Notes under the pieces: model-generated
Seen by the model: the letters and a program-made list of their open reading frames with translations, nothing else
Told to the model about the DNA's origin: nothing
Databases searched by the model: none
Translations under genes and position numbers: made by a program
Part shown: positions 55,553 through 64,000 of the stretch, piece after piece
Layout: every line of letters begins with the position of its first letter
Position numbering within the stretch: position 1 is the stretch's first letter
Assembly: GCF_003364195.1 (NCBI RefSeq)
Contig: NZ_NXLQ01000001.1
Location: forward strand, 186,001 to 250,000
Reading direction: 5' to 3'
Source of the DNA: Helicobacter didelphidarum
GTDB lineage: Bacteria; Campylobacterota; Campylobacteria; Campylobacterales; Helicobacteraceae
Length of the DNA stretch: 64,000 nt

Positions 55553-56269
55553 TTATATCCAATTTCCACTACGAATATCTGGGGTAATTTGTTGCCTTTG
55601 TGAATCATTTTGTTTGTGATTATCATATAAAAATGGAGAGTTTCTCTCAAAGTTGTCAAAATCATCGAGGAAATATTCAAATGGATCAAAACCATTTCCT
55701 TTGCTTAGACCATATTCTTCAAGTTGTATAATTACACCATTTTCATTGTAGATTCTACGACTTACAAGAATATCATTATTGTATTTTTCCACCTTAAAAA
55801 GTTTATTATTTTTAAAAAATTTACTAATTTTCTCTTGATTTTTATAGATATTTTCTTGCATGAGTGAATTTATGGAATCTTTAGCATAAATTTTTTGCTT
55901 GATAAGCTTACCTGCTTCATAAATATTTTCTTGATGTTTTAAACCATTTGTATAGAAAAGTGTAGAAAACTGCAAAATCCCATGACTATAACTATCTTCA
56001 TATTTTAATATACCATTTTTATACCATTTTTCAATTCCATTTTTTATTCCATGAACCTCCTTGCATGGTTCTTTTCCTTTTCTGGTTTTGCAAATAAGAA
56101 AAGTGGATTTATTATGAGAATCTGGGATATATTCTGTTGAACTGATTAAATTATTATTCTCATCAAAATTTTCATAAGTTTCTAAATCTATACTATGTTG
56201 AAAGAATTGTAGCCATATCAACCATAATACACCAATACTTAAAATAAGAAGTATTCCCCATTTTTTCAT
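55553..56269 (-). CDS. membrane-anchored YwqK/MORN-like repeat protein
   Basis: One N-terminal membrane helix (residues about 3-20) is followed by repeated short hairpins of the form 'YxNGxxxxxxxYxxGxLxxxxxY': GIEKWYKNGILKYEDSY, LFYTNGLKHQENIYEAG and NENGVIIQLEEYG. Such repeats occur in YwqK-type antitoxin-like and MORN-variant proteins. No toxin partner is adjacent. The C-terminal 40 residues are acidic, then basic. AGAGGAAAT precedes the ATG. Function unknown. Confidence 0.72.
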   Translation of the reverse strand: MKKWGILLILSIGVLWLIWLQFFQHSIDLETYENFDENNNLISSTEYIPDSHNKSTFLICKTRKGKEPCKEVHGIKNGIEKWYKNGILKYEDSYSHGILQFSTLFYTNGLKHQENIYEAGKLIKQKIYAKDSINSLMQENIYKNQEKISKFFKNNKLFKVEKYNNDILVSRRIYNENGVIIQLEEYGLSKGNGFDPFEYFLDDFDNFERNSPFLYDNHKQNDSQRQQITPDIRSGNWI

Positions 56270-56854
56270 TATATTTCCTCTTAAAATTATTTTTCTAAAA
56301 AATTTTAAAACTAGATGATTCTAACTTCAAACATTAAATATAAGGTAAAGGTAAAATCAACTTAATAACCATCATAGAAAACTGACATAATTTGATACTC
56401 CTTATGAAATATCGAATTATAACTTATTGAATAATAGAAAAATCATAATGAACTCTCTATCTATTATTGTTATTAAGAGAAATAGAGTCGCCAATATAGT
56501 AGAGATTCTAGAAAGTCTATAATACTTATAATATATATTAGTATGCTGGTAAGGATATTACGAAAGATTAAAAATTGGTTAAAGAATTATTGGTATGCAA
56601 ATAGTATGTATTCAAATTTTGTTGTAAAAAAGAACTCTCTTATGTTTATAATCCGGTAATGTTGTAGAAAAGTTATCTTATTGCATTATATAAAGTGCGT
56701 TTTTTCTACATCAATAAAAGATTCTATTGTAAAACTTATGGCGGATATTTTCTATATTATTCTAATAAGAGTAACAACATTTGCAAAAATATAGAAAGTT
56801 AGAATCTACAAAGCATCTGATGGAATATCGCTTCTATTAAGGGAGAATAAAGGT
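56270..56854. other. 585-base gap, nothing recognised
   Basis: A/T-rich sequence between the YwqK-like gene start and the end of rplS. No open frame with a ribosome site, RNA gene, repeat array or clear hairpin was found. Confidence 0.4.
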
Positions 56855-57229
56855 CTATTTGTTGTTATTAACCTCTTTGCGCAATTCCTTAATTCTTGCG
56901 GCTTTACCTCTTCTATTGCGTAGATAATAAAGCTTCGCACGACGTACACGACCAATTCTTAATACTTCAATTTTTTCAAGACTATCACTATAAAGTGGGA
57001 ATATCTTTTCTACACCAATATTGTTTGCACCCATTTTACGCACAGTAAAAGTCTTATCAACACCATTTCCACGAACAGCAATGCAGACACCCTCAAAGTT
57101 CTGAATTCTTGTTTTATCACCTTCTTGAATCTTGATACCAAGTCGCAAAGTATCTCCTGCCTTAAATTGTGGAACATTTTTTCCATCAAGTTGAGATTTT
57201 TCAAAATTTTCAATATATCTGTTTTTCAT
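56855..57229 (-). CDS. rplS: ribosomal protein L19
   Basis: Large-subunit protein at the 30S-50S interface. The core [21 protein letters not shown] and [28 protein letters not shown] are diagnostic, as is the [12 protein letters not shown] tail. Length, 124 residues, is normal. CGAGGAT precedes the ATG. The start overlaps the end of trmD by four bases, the common trmD-rplS arrangement. Confidence 0.97.
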   Translation of the reverse strand: MKNRYIENFEKSQLDGKNVPQFKAGDTLRLGIKIQEGDKTRIQNFEGVCIAVRGNGVDKTFTVRKMGANNIGVEKIFPLYSDSLEKIEVLRIGRVRRAKLYYLRNRRGKAARIKELRKEVNNNK

Positions 57230-57918
57230 TGTATCCTCGCTAATGATTGAAATAAATCAGGTCTAAAATATTGTGTTTTCATTTTAGACATCTTGAATTT
57301 TAAATCGACTATTATAGCGTGATTTCCCTTTAAATATTCTGAAGTAGGTAAGAAATTTGGAAAATTTTTATCAAAATCTTTTGATTTTGTAAAATTTGGT
57401 GCTTCAAGCAAGTTAGATTCAAAGCTTTCACCTTGCAAAGATTCTTCACTTCCTAAGACTGAGGCAAGATTTCTGGCAATAGAATCTGCCATACATAATG
57501 CTGCTAATTCACCACCACTTAAAATAAAATCACCAATACTGAAAATTTCTGTTGCATATAGTTCAATAATCCGCTCATCAAATCCTTCATATCGCCCACA
57601 TACAAAACTAATATGTTGATATTGACTTAGTCTTTTAGCATCCTGTTGTGTAAATTTTGCTCCACAGGGACTAAGAAAGATAATTCTAGTGTCCAAAGCT
57701 TGTTGCAGTGCACAATGTAAGACAAAAGGATTAAGGAGCATACCTGCACCACCACCAGTTAATGTGTCATCAACTTTTTTGTATTTATTGGTTGCAAAAT
57801 CACGAATATTAATACAATTTACTTCGATAATTCCCTTTTTATGTGCATTACCCATAATGCTTTGTTGAAAATATGGTTGAATAAGTTGAGGGAAAAGCGT
57901 GAAAAATGAGAATTTCAT
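57226..57918 (-). CDS. trmD: tRNA (guanine-37-N1)-methyltransferase
   Basis: Methylates G37 of tRNAs, preventing frameshifts. A SPOUT/trefoil-knot enzyme: [17 protein letters not shown] opens the protein, [16 protein letters not shown] follows, and the knot contains [13 protein letters not shown] and [13 protein letters not shown]. Length 230 residues from the ATG at 57918, which follows AAAGG; a TTG two codons upstream is less likely. Cotranscribed with rplS. RimM, the usual upstream gene, is absent here. Confidence 0.96.
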   Translation of the reverse strand: MKFSFFTLFPQLIQPYFQQSIMGNAHKKGIIEVNCINIRDFATNKYKKVDDTLTGGGAGMLLNPFVLHCALQQALDTRIIFLSPCGAKFTQQDAKRLSQYQHISFVCGRYEGFDERIIELYATEIFSIGDFILSGGELAALCMADSIARNLASVLGSEESLQGESFESNLLEAPNFTKSKDFDKNFPNFLPTSEYLKGNHAIIVDLKFKMSKMKTQYFRPDLFQSLARIQ

Positions 57919-58119
57919 AAGCAACCTTTATTATGTCTTGCGGTATGTTAGATTCTATTTTTTTCATAATGGATTTGAGAATCTAATATTGTTAAAGATA
58001 ACAGAAATGTAACATAAAAAAGAGAATATTCACATGTTATCTCAATTATTTTTTCGCAAAATATTTTTCTTTTTATGGTTGTATTATTTCAATAAAAACT
58101 TTTATATTTTTTAGTATTT

Positions 58120-61100
58120 CTATGTATTATTTTGATTGTGAGTTTTTTTGATTTCTGATTTTAAATGTGTTTTAATTGTTAGTAAAATGTCATCATCATC
58201 TTTCGTTGGAGATTGTAAATAAGTTTTTGTATTATCTGCATTTGTAATAGCAATATTATTCCCCATGTTACTTAATGCTTTGATATGGAGATGGATAGCT
58301 AAAGTTTTAATGATAATGAGTTCTAAAAATTGCAAGCTATACATATCAAGTTTGCCAAATCTCTGCTCAATTTCCCCTTCAATCTCACGCACTTCGACTT
58401 CATTTTTTACTTGTGATAAACGACGATAAAGTTCCAAACGCATACGTTCGCTTGTAATTAATGTCTCATTAAGAAATGCCGAAACAGAAAGTTTCAAATC
58501 CACTTTGTTCTCTTTTGTTCCATTCTGTAAAAGGCTTTGTAAAGTTTCTTCAAGCATTCGCACATACATACCAAATCCAACTTGCTTGATATGACCACTT
58601 TGAGCTTGTCCTAAAAGATTCCCCCCACCACGAATTTCCAAGTCATGGTAAGCAAGGCTTGCACCACTTCCTAAATAAGAATTTTTCTCTAATGCTAAAA
58701 GTCTTTTGGAAGATTCTTCGTTAATATTTTCGTGTGTAAGGAGATAACAAAAGCCAACGACCTTACCTCTACCAACTCTACCTCGTAATTGGTGTAAATC
58801 AGCAATACCAAAATTATGTGCCTCATCAATAATAATCGTATTTGCATTTGGTAAATGAATACCTGATTCTACAATTGAGGTGCAGAGAAGAACATCATAT
58901 TGTTTATTGAAAAAATCTATCATGCCTTGTTCGGTATCTTTTGGATTAATCTTTGAATGTAGGATTAAGATTCTAAGCTTTGGCAAAAGTCCTAGTAGAT
59001 ATGTTTGGATTGTTTGGATTTTTGCAATGTTATTAAAGATATAAAATACTTGTCCACCGCGCCTTATTTCTCTTGTAATGACTTCTTTAATAAGAGAATC
59101 TTTCTTAATTTTTACAAAAGTTTTACTCTCTTGTTTATAAAATGGTGGCGTATGTAACTCACTAATTGCTTTAAGTTTGGAGTATGCCATATTGAGAGTT
59201 CTTGGAATTGGTGTAGCAGACATTGAAAGAACATGTGTATGAAAACTTTTTTGTTTTAGAATCTCTTTTTGCTTTACCCCGAACTTATGTTCTTCATCAA
59301 TCACAATTAAACCAAGATTTTCTATATTAAGATTAAAAAGTGCGTGTGTGCCAATAATGATATGGAGTTCTTGATTTTTGATTGCAGATTCTATATTTTG
59401 CTTTTGTTTTGTAGTTGTAAATCTATCAAGCTTCGCAATTTTTAAAGGTTTATTGTTTGGTAAAATAAGCTTACTCAAACGATTTTTGAAACTTTCAAAA
59501 TGTTGATTGCAAAGCAATGTTGTAGGCACAAGGACAATACTCGCAAGATCATTAAGTGCAGTAGCATAACACAAACTCATTGCAACTTCAGTTTTACCAA
59601 ATCCCACATCTCCATTCAGCAAACGATCCATAACACGTCCACTTTTTAAATCTTTCAAACTTTCACTAATGGCAAGATTTTGGTCTGGTGTAAGTTCAAA
59701 CCCTCTACTTTCTTCAAATTTTTGATACGCAATCATTTGTTCAGCAGATTCTAAAGTTATTTTTGCTCCTGTGCTTAAATCTCTTTGGGCTTGTAAGCGT
59801 ATAATTTCATTTGCGATTTCTAAAAGTTTTTCTTTGATAGAATCTTTTAAACGCAAGAAGCTCGATTTTCCAAGTTTATCAAGTTTGATAACAGAATCAT
59901 ATGCACTATATTTTTCAATAAGATTTAGATTTTCAACAGGCACAAGCAACCTATCATCATTTGCATAAATAATGCTTACAAAATCCTTTATGCCCCCCAT
60001 AATATCAATTTGTTTTATACACTCAAAAACCCCAACACCATACTCACTATGCACGACAAATTCACCCGGTTTCAGCGAATCGAGTTCAAGACGCACACGC
60101 TTTTTGCATTCTTTTTGTATTTTTTCAAGGCTTATAAAAATTTGCTGTGGTGTAGTGATATTAAAATAAAATGGTGTTTGCAAGAACGCAAGATATAAAG
60201 AATTATCATAATTTCGAATTTGTGCAGGAAAATCAAGTTGCTTTAACAATGCTTTTGTTCTACTCAAAATAAAAATATCTTTTTTTACATTGAGTTTGAT
60301 TGTATTTGATAAGTTTGAATATTTTATTATGTCATTATCATGGCAGGTTTGAGATAGAGGAAAGATTCTAAAAGTTTGATTGTTTGAAGGTAAGATTTCA
60401 GGCAGAACAAATTCAAGATTTTCCTTATATTCCCTTAGTGCTTGAAATGTAAATATATGGGGATATTTTCGTAAAAAGTTAATACCACCAATATCTTTAA
60501 GAAACCAAAAACCAAGCGTATGAATGTTTTTTTCAATCCCATCATGACAGAGATTTTCAATGTAAGATTCTAGAATCTTACATTGCTCTTTTGTCAAACT
60601 AAACATAGCTGGATTAATGCGAATATGGAGAATCTCTTCTTTCAAACTAAGCTGCGTTTCACAACTAAAATAACGAATGCTTTCAATTTCTGTATCAAAA
60701 AAACTAATACGAATGGGGTTAATAAAGTTTGGCACAAAAATATCAAGAATATCACCACGCCAAGAAAATTCTCCTTGCATTTCTACAATTTCCACGCGTT
60801 CATAACCATATTGCAAAAGTTGGTGTGCAATGTCTTCAATGTTTCTATGTTCATGTAATTGTAATTCAAAACTATGCAACAATTCCTTACTTGGTAAAAA
60901 TGCCATAAGTGTATGAGGTGGGGAAATAAGAAGTTGTTTGCAATCATTCTCATACCATTGTGTGAGTTTTGCAAAAAGCTCATGAAATTCCTCATAAAAA
61001 GTTTGTATGCTATCATAAGGATTAAGCCGAATATCAGGCAATACAATAGGTAAAGAAGATTCATTTGTTTCTAATGGTAGAATACCACCATAAAGAAAAT

Positions 61101-61671
61101 CTTTTTGTTCTTTTGTCGCATTTTTATTCAAAGATTGAAAATCTTTTGCATCATAACAAAAAAGTGAATTTATATTCTCATTTTTTATAGAATCATTGCG
61201 TTGTTCTTTTTGTGCATGAAAACTTTGAAAAAAGCTTTGTAAAAAAGAGACAGCATTGAAACATAACTCTATTTCATCACTTGAGCAAATAATAATTTTT
61301 GGTGAATCTGTATTGATATTTCTACCAAAAAATGGATTTGTTGTTGTATTTTCACTGCAATATTGCACAAAATCTTGAAAGGAAGAAAGCCCATTGTAAA
61401 TGTTATTGTGGGAAGTAAATGTTTTTTGTTTGATATTTTCCCAGAGATTCAAAAGTTTTTGATAGGGTTGTTCTTGTTTTCTTTCTTTGTTGATATTTTG
61501 ATTTTGTTGTAGAAATATTGTATCTTGTATCATAGTATTTTGTGGAAAGTTATGGGTTGTAATTTCAGAAGTATAAGAAAGCTCCAACAAACCAAGATTT
61601 TCTATTGTGCATTCCAAATATTTTGAATCTTTGTTTTTAAAAAAATTATATATTATACTCTGAATGTTCAT
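58120..61671 (-). CDS. mfd: transcription-repair coupling factor, enlarged
   Basis: Dislodges stalled RNA polymerase and recruits UvrA. Domains in order: UvrB-like N-terminal region (including the MQGEFSWRGDILDIF segment), RNAP-interaction domain around residue 536 (LKPGEFVVHSEYGVGVFE), then a RecG-like translocase with GDVGFGKTEVAM (about 685), VIDEEHKFG (about 790), SMSATPIPRTLN and RGRVGRGKVVGFCYLL, and the C-terminal autoinhibitory domain. At 1,183 residues it is longer than a typical epsilonproteobacterial Mfd (about 980-1,000); most of the extra lies in the first 250 residues, which are rich in N and Q. The ribosome site is weak. It stands alone. Confidence 0.95.
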   Translation of the reverse strand: MNIQSIIYNFFKNKDSKYLECTIENLGLLELSYTSEITTHNFPQNTMIQDTIFLQQNQNINKERKQEQPYQKLLNLWENIKQKTFTSHNNIYNGLSSFQDFVQYCSENTTTNPFFGRNINTDSPKIIICSSDEIELCFNAVSFLQSFFQSFHAQKEQRNDSIKNENINSLFCYDAKDFQSLNKNATKEQKDFLYGGILPLETNESSLPIVLPDIRLNPYDSIQTFYEEFHELFAKLTQWYENDCKQLLISPPHTLMAFLPSKELLHSFELQLHEHRNIEDIAHQLLQYGYERVEIVEMQGEFSWRGDILDIFVPNFINPIRISFFDTEIESIRYFSCETQLSLKEEILHIRINPAMFSLTKEQCKILESYIENLCHDGIEKNIHTLGFWFLKDIGGINFLRKYPHIFTFQALREYKENLEFVLPEILPSNNQTFRIFPLSQTCHDNDIIKYSNLSNTIKLNVKKDIFILSRTKALLKQLDFPAQIRNYDNSLYLAFLQTPFYFNITTPQQIFISLEKIQKECKKRVRLELDSLKPGEFVVHSEYGVGVFECIKQIDIMGGIKDFVSIIYANDDRLLVPVENLNLIEKYSAYDSVIKLDKLGKSSFLRLKDSIKEKLLEIANEIIRLQAQRDLSTGAKITLESAEQMIAYQKFEESRGFELTPDQNLAISESLKDLKSGRVMDRLLNGDVGFGKTEVAMSLCYATALNDLASIVLVPTTLLCNQHFESFKNRLSKLILPNNKPLKIAKLDRFTTTKQKQNIESAIKNQELHIIIGTHALFNLNIENLGLIVIDEEHKFGVKQKEILKQKSFHTHVLSMSATPIPRTLNMAYSKLKAISELHTPPFYKQESKTFVKIKKDSLIKEVITREIRRGGQVFYIFNNIAKIQTIQTYLLGLLPKLRILILHSKINPKDTEQGMIDFFNKQYDVLLCTSIVESGIHLPNANTIIIDEAHNFGIADLHQLRGRVGRGKVVGFCYLLTHENINEESSKRLLALEKNSYLGSGASLAYHDLEIRGGGNLLGQAQSGHIKQVGFGMYVRMLEETLQSLLQNGTKENKVDLKLSVSAFLNETLITSERMRLELYRRLSQVKNEVEVREIEGEIEQRFGKLDMYSLQFLELIIIKTLAIHLHIKALSNMGNNIAITNADNTKTYLQSPTKDDDDILLTIKTHLKSEIKKTHNQNNT

Positions 61672-61889
61672 TCTAACATCACCAATTCTTATAAGATAAC
61701 AAAAGATTCTGTTTCATATATTCTATTCTTGCTAAATATTACTTATGGCTAAGAATCTTTTTTGGATTATGAAAGTGAAATTATAACGAATTTGTTCTTG
61801 ATTTTCTTTTTATCTTGCTATTTTTTCATTCAATAGATGGTATTGCACTATAATATGCAAAAATCATCAATGCCATTAGTTATTTTCTA

Positions 61890-62981
61890 TCAGGTTGTTT
61901 GATAAATTTTCTTAAGATTCTCAAGTCTTGAAGTTGCATTGAGTAAAAGCATATCAGCAAGGATTAATGCCACAATGCTTTCACATACTACACTCCCACG
62001 CACACCAACACATGGGTCATGTCTGCCTTGTAATTTAATTTTTACTTCATTTTTATGAATATCAATTGTGTCTTGTGAAAGAAAAATACTCGGGGTAGGC
62101 TTAAAATGCACTTTGATAATGATATCTTCACCATTTGAAATGCCACCAAGTATCCCTCCTGAATGATTTGTTATAAAACCATTATGATTTATAAAATCAT
62201 TGTTATTTGAACCAAGCTTTTTGGCAGATTCTATACCATCACCTATTTCTACTGCTTTTACTGCGTTAAGTCCCATTAAATCGCGTGCAAGAATCGAATC
62301 AAGTTTATAACCCAATGGCTCACCAAGACCAATAGGTGCATTTTTTACACAAATTAATGCACTTGCACCAACACTATCACCATTTTTTTTAGCTTCTAGA
62401 ATTTCTTGTTGTAATAGAGATTCTATCTCTTTATCAAGTGCAAAGATTTCACTTTTTCTTGCATATTCGAAATCATCTTTATTATGATGTGTTTTTTGAG
62501 ACGAAATTTTGCCAACAGCTGTAATCCCACTTAGAATCTGAATATCAAATTCCCTTAAAAGTAATTTTGCCAAACCACCAGCAAATACTCGTGCAACACT
62601 TTCTCTAGCACTGCTTCTACCTCCACCACGATAATCTCGTATGCCATATTTATGAAAATAAGTAAAATCTGCGTGATTGGGGCGAAAGATGTCTTTAATA
62701 TTATTATAGTCTTTACTTCTTACATTTGTATTTTCGACAAAGAAACCAATAGGCATACCAGTGCTAATGCCATCAAATACACCACTTAGAATCTTCACAC
62801 AATCATCTTCTTTGCGAGGTGTTGAGAATTTACCACCTCCTTTGCGTCTTGCTACTTCTGCATGTAAAAAATCTAAATCAATTGTAATTCCAGATGGCAT
62901 ACCTGTAATAACACCTCCAATGCCATGACCATGACTTTCTCCAAATGAATTAAACTGAAATAAAATGCCTATATTATCCAT
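61890..62981 (-). CDS. aroC: chorismate synthase
   Basis: Last step of the shikimate pathway: makes chorismate from EPSP using reduced flavin. Signatures are [38 protein letters not shown] and the C-terminal [11 protein letters not shown]. Length, 363 residues, is normal. AAAGGGTCAATAA precedes the ATG. Monocistronic as far as the window shows. Confidence 0.97.
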   Translation of the reverse strand: MDNIGILFQFNSFGESHGHGIGGVITGMPSGITIDLDFLHAEVARRKGGGKFSTPRKEDDCVKILSGVFDGISTGMPIGFFVENTNVRSKDYNNIKDIFRPNHADFTYFHKYGIRDYRGGGRSSARESVARVFAGGLAKLLLREFDIQILSGITAVGKISSQKTHHNKDDFEYARKSEIFALDKEIESLLQQEILEAKKNGDSVGASALICVKNAPIGLGEPLGYKLDSILARDLMGLNAVKAVEIGDGIESAKKLGSNNNDFINHNGFITNHSGGILGGISNGEDIIIKVHFKPTPSIFLSQDTIDIHKNEVKIKLQGRHDPCVGVRGSVVCESIVALILADMLLLNATSRLENLKKIYQTT

Positions 62982-63142
62982 TTATTGACCCTTTAAGATT
63001 TATGTGGCAATATCGAGATTCTATAAATGTTTATATTCTAAAACATGAATAAATACATTTATAGCAAATAAAATAAACAAATTCCAAAAAAATATACTAT
63101 TTATACATATAACTTATTTTTCTTAATGTTTAAGCTCTGTTT

Positions 63143-63856
63143 TTAATTCAAAAAATACCATAGATTTTGCTTGTTATAACAAGAATCACCATCACCTAGA
63201 TTGCAACCTTTTTGGTAAAAGAAACGAGCCTGTTTTTCACGTTCTTCTAAACTTAACCAATCTATTTTAAATGGTTGTTCATAAACACTTCCTATAAAAT
63301 AACAACTTGAGCCTATATTGTTGTTACATTCTCTTGTGAGTATTTGCAATGCTTTATCATTATATTGTTGTGCTTTTTTAGAATCTGTTTCTGCAAGAAA
63401 ATCTGCCGCATAACGATAACAACCCCAACCATTATTTAAATTACAACCTCGATTATAAAGATCTTTTTCAATATAATTGTGTTTCGTTTCTACTTGTGAA
63501 CTCATAATACCAAGAAATGTGCAAGATTCGCCACTTGAAGTAGTTGGGGTTTTTGCAAAACAATCTTTTTGTAATATTTCTTCTGCATGAAGTAAATCTT
63601 TTGCTTCTCCAGTTTCATTTGCATAATACCAACATGCACGTCCTAATCCCAAATCACACGCTTGTTTTGTGAGTTTTAAAAATTCGTTATCATTCTTTTC
63701 AATATGCTGTGAGTAAGAAGCACGAGAAAGGAGTTTTGTTGCCATAGCAATTTTATCTCTATCAGAATGTGTATGTTGTTCTGTATGTCCTAATGCACCT
63801 GTATCACCCATCAAAAATACACCATATAAGATTAATGATTTAACTGAAAACAACAT
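63143..63856 (-). CDS. Sel1-repeat, cysteine-pair protein (Hcp family)
   Basis: A secreted protein built of Sel1-like repeats, each pinned by a disulfide pair: CDLGLGRACWYYAN, CFAKTPTTSSGESC, CNLNNGWGCYRYA, CNNNIGSSCYFIG and CNLGDGDSCYN. This is the Helicobacter cysteine-rich protein (Hcp/HcpA-like) arrangement. Those known in H. pylori are secreted, some bind beta-lactams weakly and some stimulate host cells. A signal peptide opens the protein from the ATG at 63856 (AAAGGAGTGATT before it). The frame continues to 63964 but that part lacks a ribosome site. The export-site region contains HTEQHTHSD, a possible metal-binding cluster. Confidence 0.88.
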   Translation of the reverse strand: MLFSVKSLILYGVFLMGDTGALGHTEQHTHSDRDKIAMATKLLSRASYSQHIEKNDNEFLKLTKQACDLGLGRACWYYANETGEAKDLLHAEEILQKDCFAKTPTTSSGESCTFLGIMSSQVETKHNYIEKDLYNRGCNLNNGWGCYRYAADFLAETDSKKAQQYNDKALQILTRECNNNIGSSCYFIGSVYEQPFKIDWLSLEEREKQARFFYQKGCNLGDGDSCYNKQNLWYFLN

Positions 63857-64000
63857 AATCACTCCTTTAAAATTTAATAATTTACAAAATACAATTGCAT
63901 TTCTGGTATTATATATTGTTTTTAAAAAGTTTGCAATAATATTACAAAATATCTTTGATTCCAAAAGATTCTCATTATTTCATATATCTATTGTTTTCAC

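Noticed and set aside
1-64000. tRNA, rRNA, CRISPR array, prophage or insertion sequence
   Set aside because: I looked for T-loop-like arms, regular spaced repeats, transposase or phage motifs and terminal inverted repeats, and found none I could support by reading.

Overview
The window comes from an AT-rich, gene-dense epsilonproteobacterium. It is almost certainly a Helicobacter, and probably an enterohepatic-type species rather than H. pylori. The main sign is the run argS-tatA-gmk-acidic receiver-like protein-nucT, which I recall as HP0319 to HP0323 in H. pylori. Others are the apt / coiled-coil protein / rpiB / M50-like cluster, a pepA-dedA pair, an Hcp-type Sel1 lipoprotein-like protein, LPP20-type and DUF2147 proteins, and simple-sequence phase-variation tracts. 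H. pylori lacks NrfHA nitrite reductase and CheR/CheB, and both are here. Species assignment is inference. No rRNA, tRNA, insertion sequence, prophage or CRISPR array was recognised.

Layout. 0-12.8 kb: a FAD-linked oxidase, then a leftward block of purine salvage (apt), pentose phosphate (rpiB), an M50-like membrane protein that has lost its zinc motif, argS, tatA, gmk and a 1,221-residue acidic protein. Divergent nucT and a class V aminotransferase follow. 12.8-24.7 kb: flavodoxin, a periplasmic catalase-like protein, a DUF455 ferritin-like protein, the nrfH-nrfA respiratory pair, murA, an LPP20-like lipoprotein, ridA, a HAD phosphatase and gltX. 24.7-34.5 kb: an FkbM methyltransferase switched OFF by a G12 tract, dapD, a fused peptide-type ABC ATPase, a NYN-domain protein, a lone TolC, pdxA and a DUF2147 protein.

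34.5-49.3 kb: pepA, dedA, rnhA, a phosphatidylserine-decarboxylase-like protein, gmd without its usual partner, glyQ, a lipoprotein, an NDH-2-like dehydrogenase, a small outer membrane protein whose promoter carries an A14 tract, mnmG and cdsA. 49.3-64 kb: a periplasmic lipoprotein, a split ThrE exporter, pdxJ, cheR-cheB, a YwqK-like anchored protein, trmD-rplS, mfd, aroC and an Hcp-like protein.

How the genes fit together. Most are housekeeping genes: translation, tRNA modification, cell wall, lysine, aromatic and B6 biosynthesis, and DNA repair. The host-adaptive layer is thin and spread out: nitrite respiration, chemotaxis adaptation, surface variation by slipped-strand tracts, and secreted Sel1 or catalase-like proteins. 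Two patterns cross the whole window. Several conserved enzymes (PdxA, MnmG, Mfd, ArgS, Apt, the ABC ATPase) carry extra hydrophilic N/S/Q/E-rich segments. The hexamer GAATCT/AGATTC also looks strongly over-represented.
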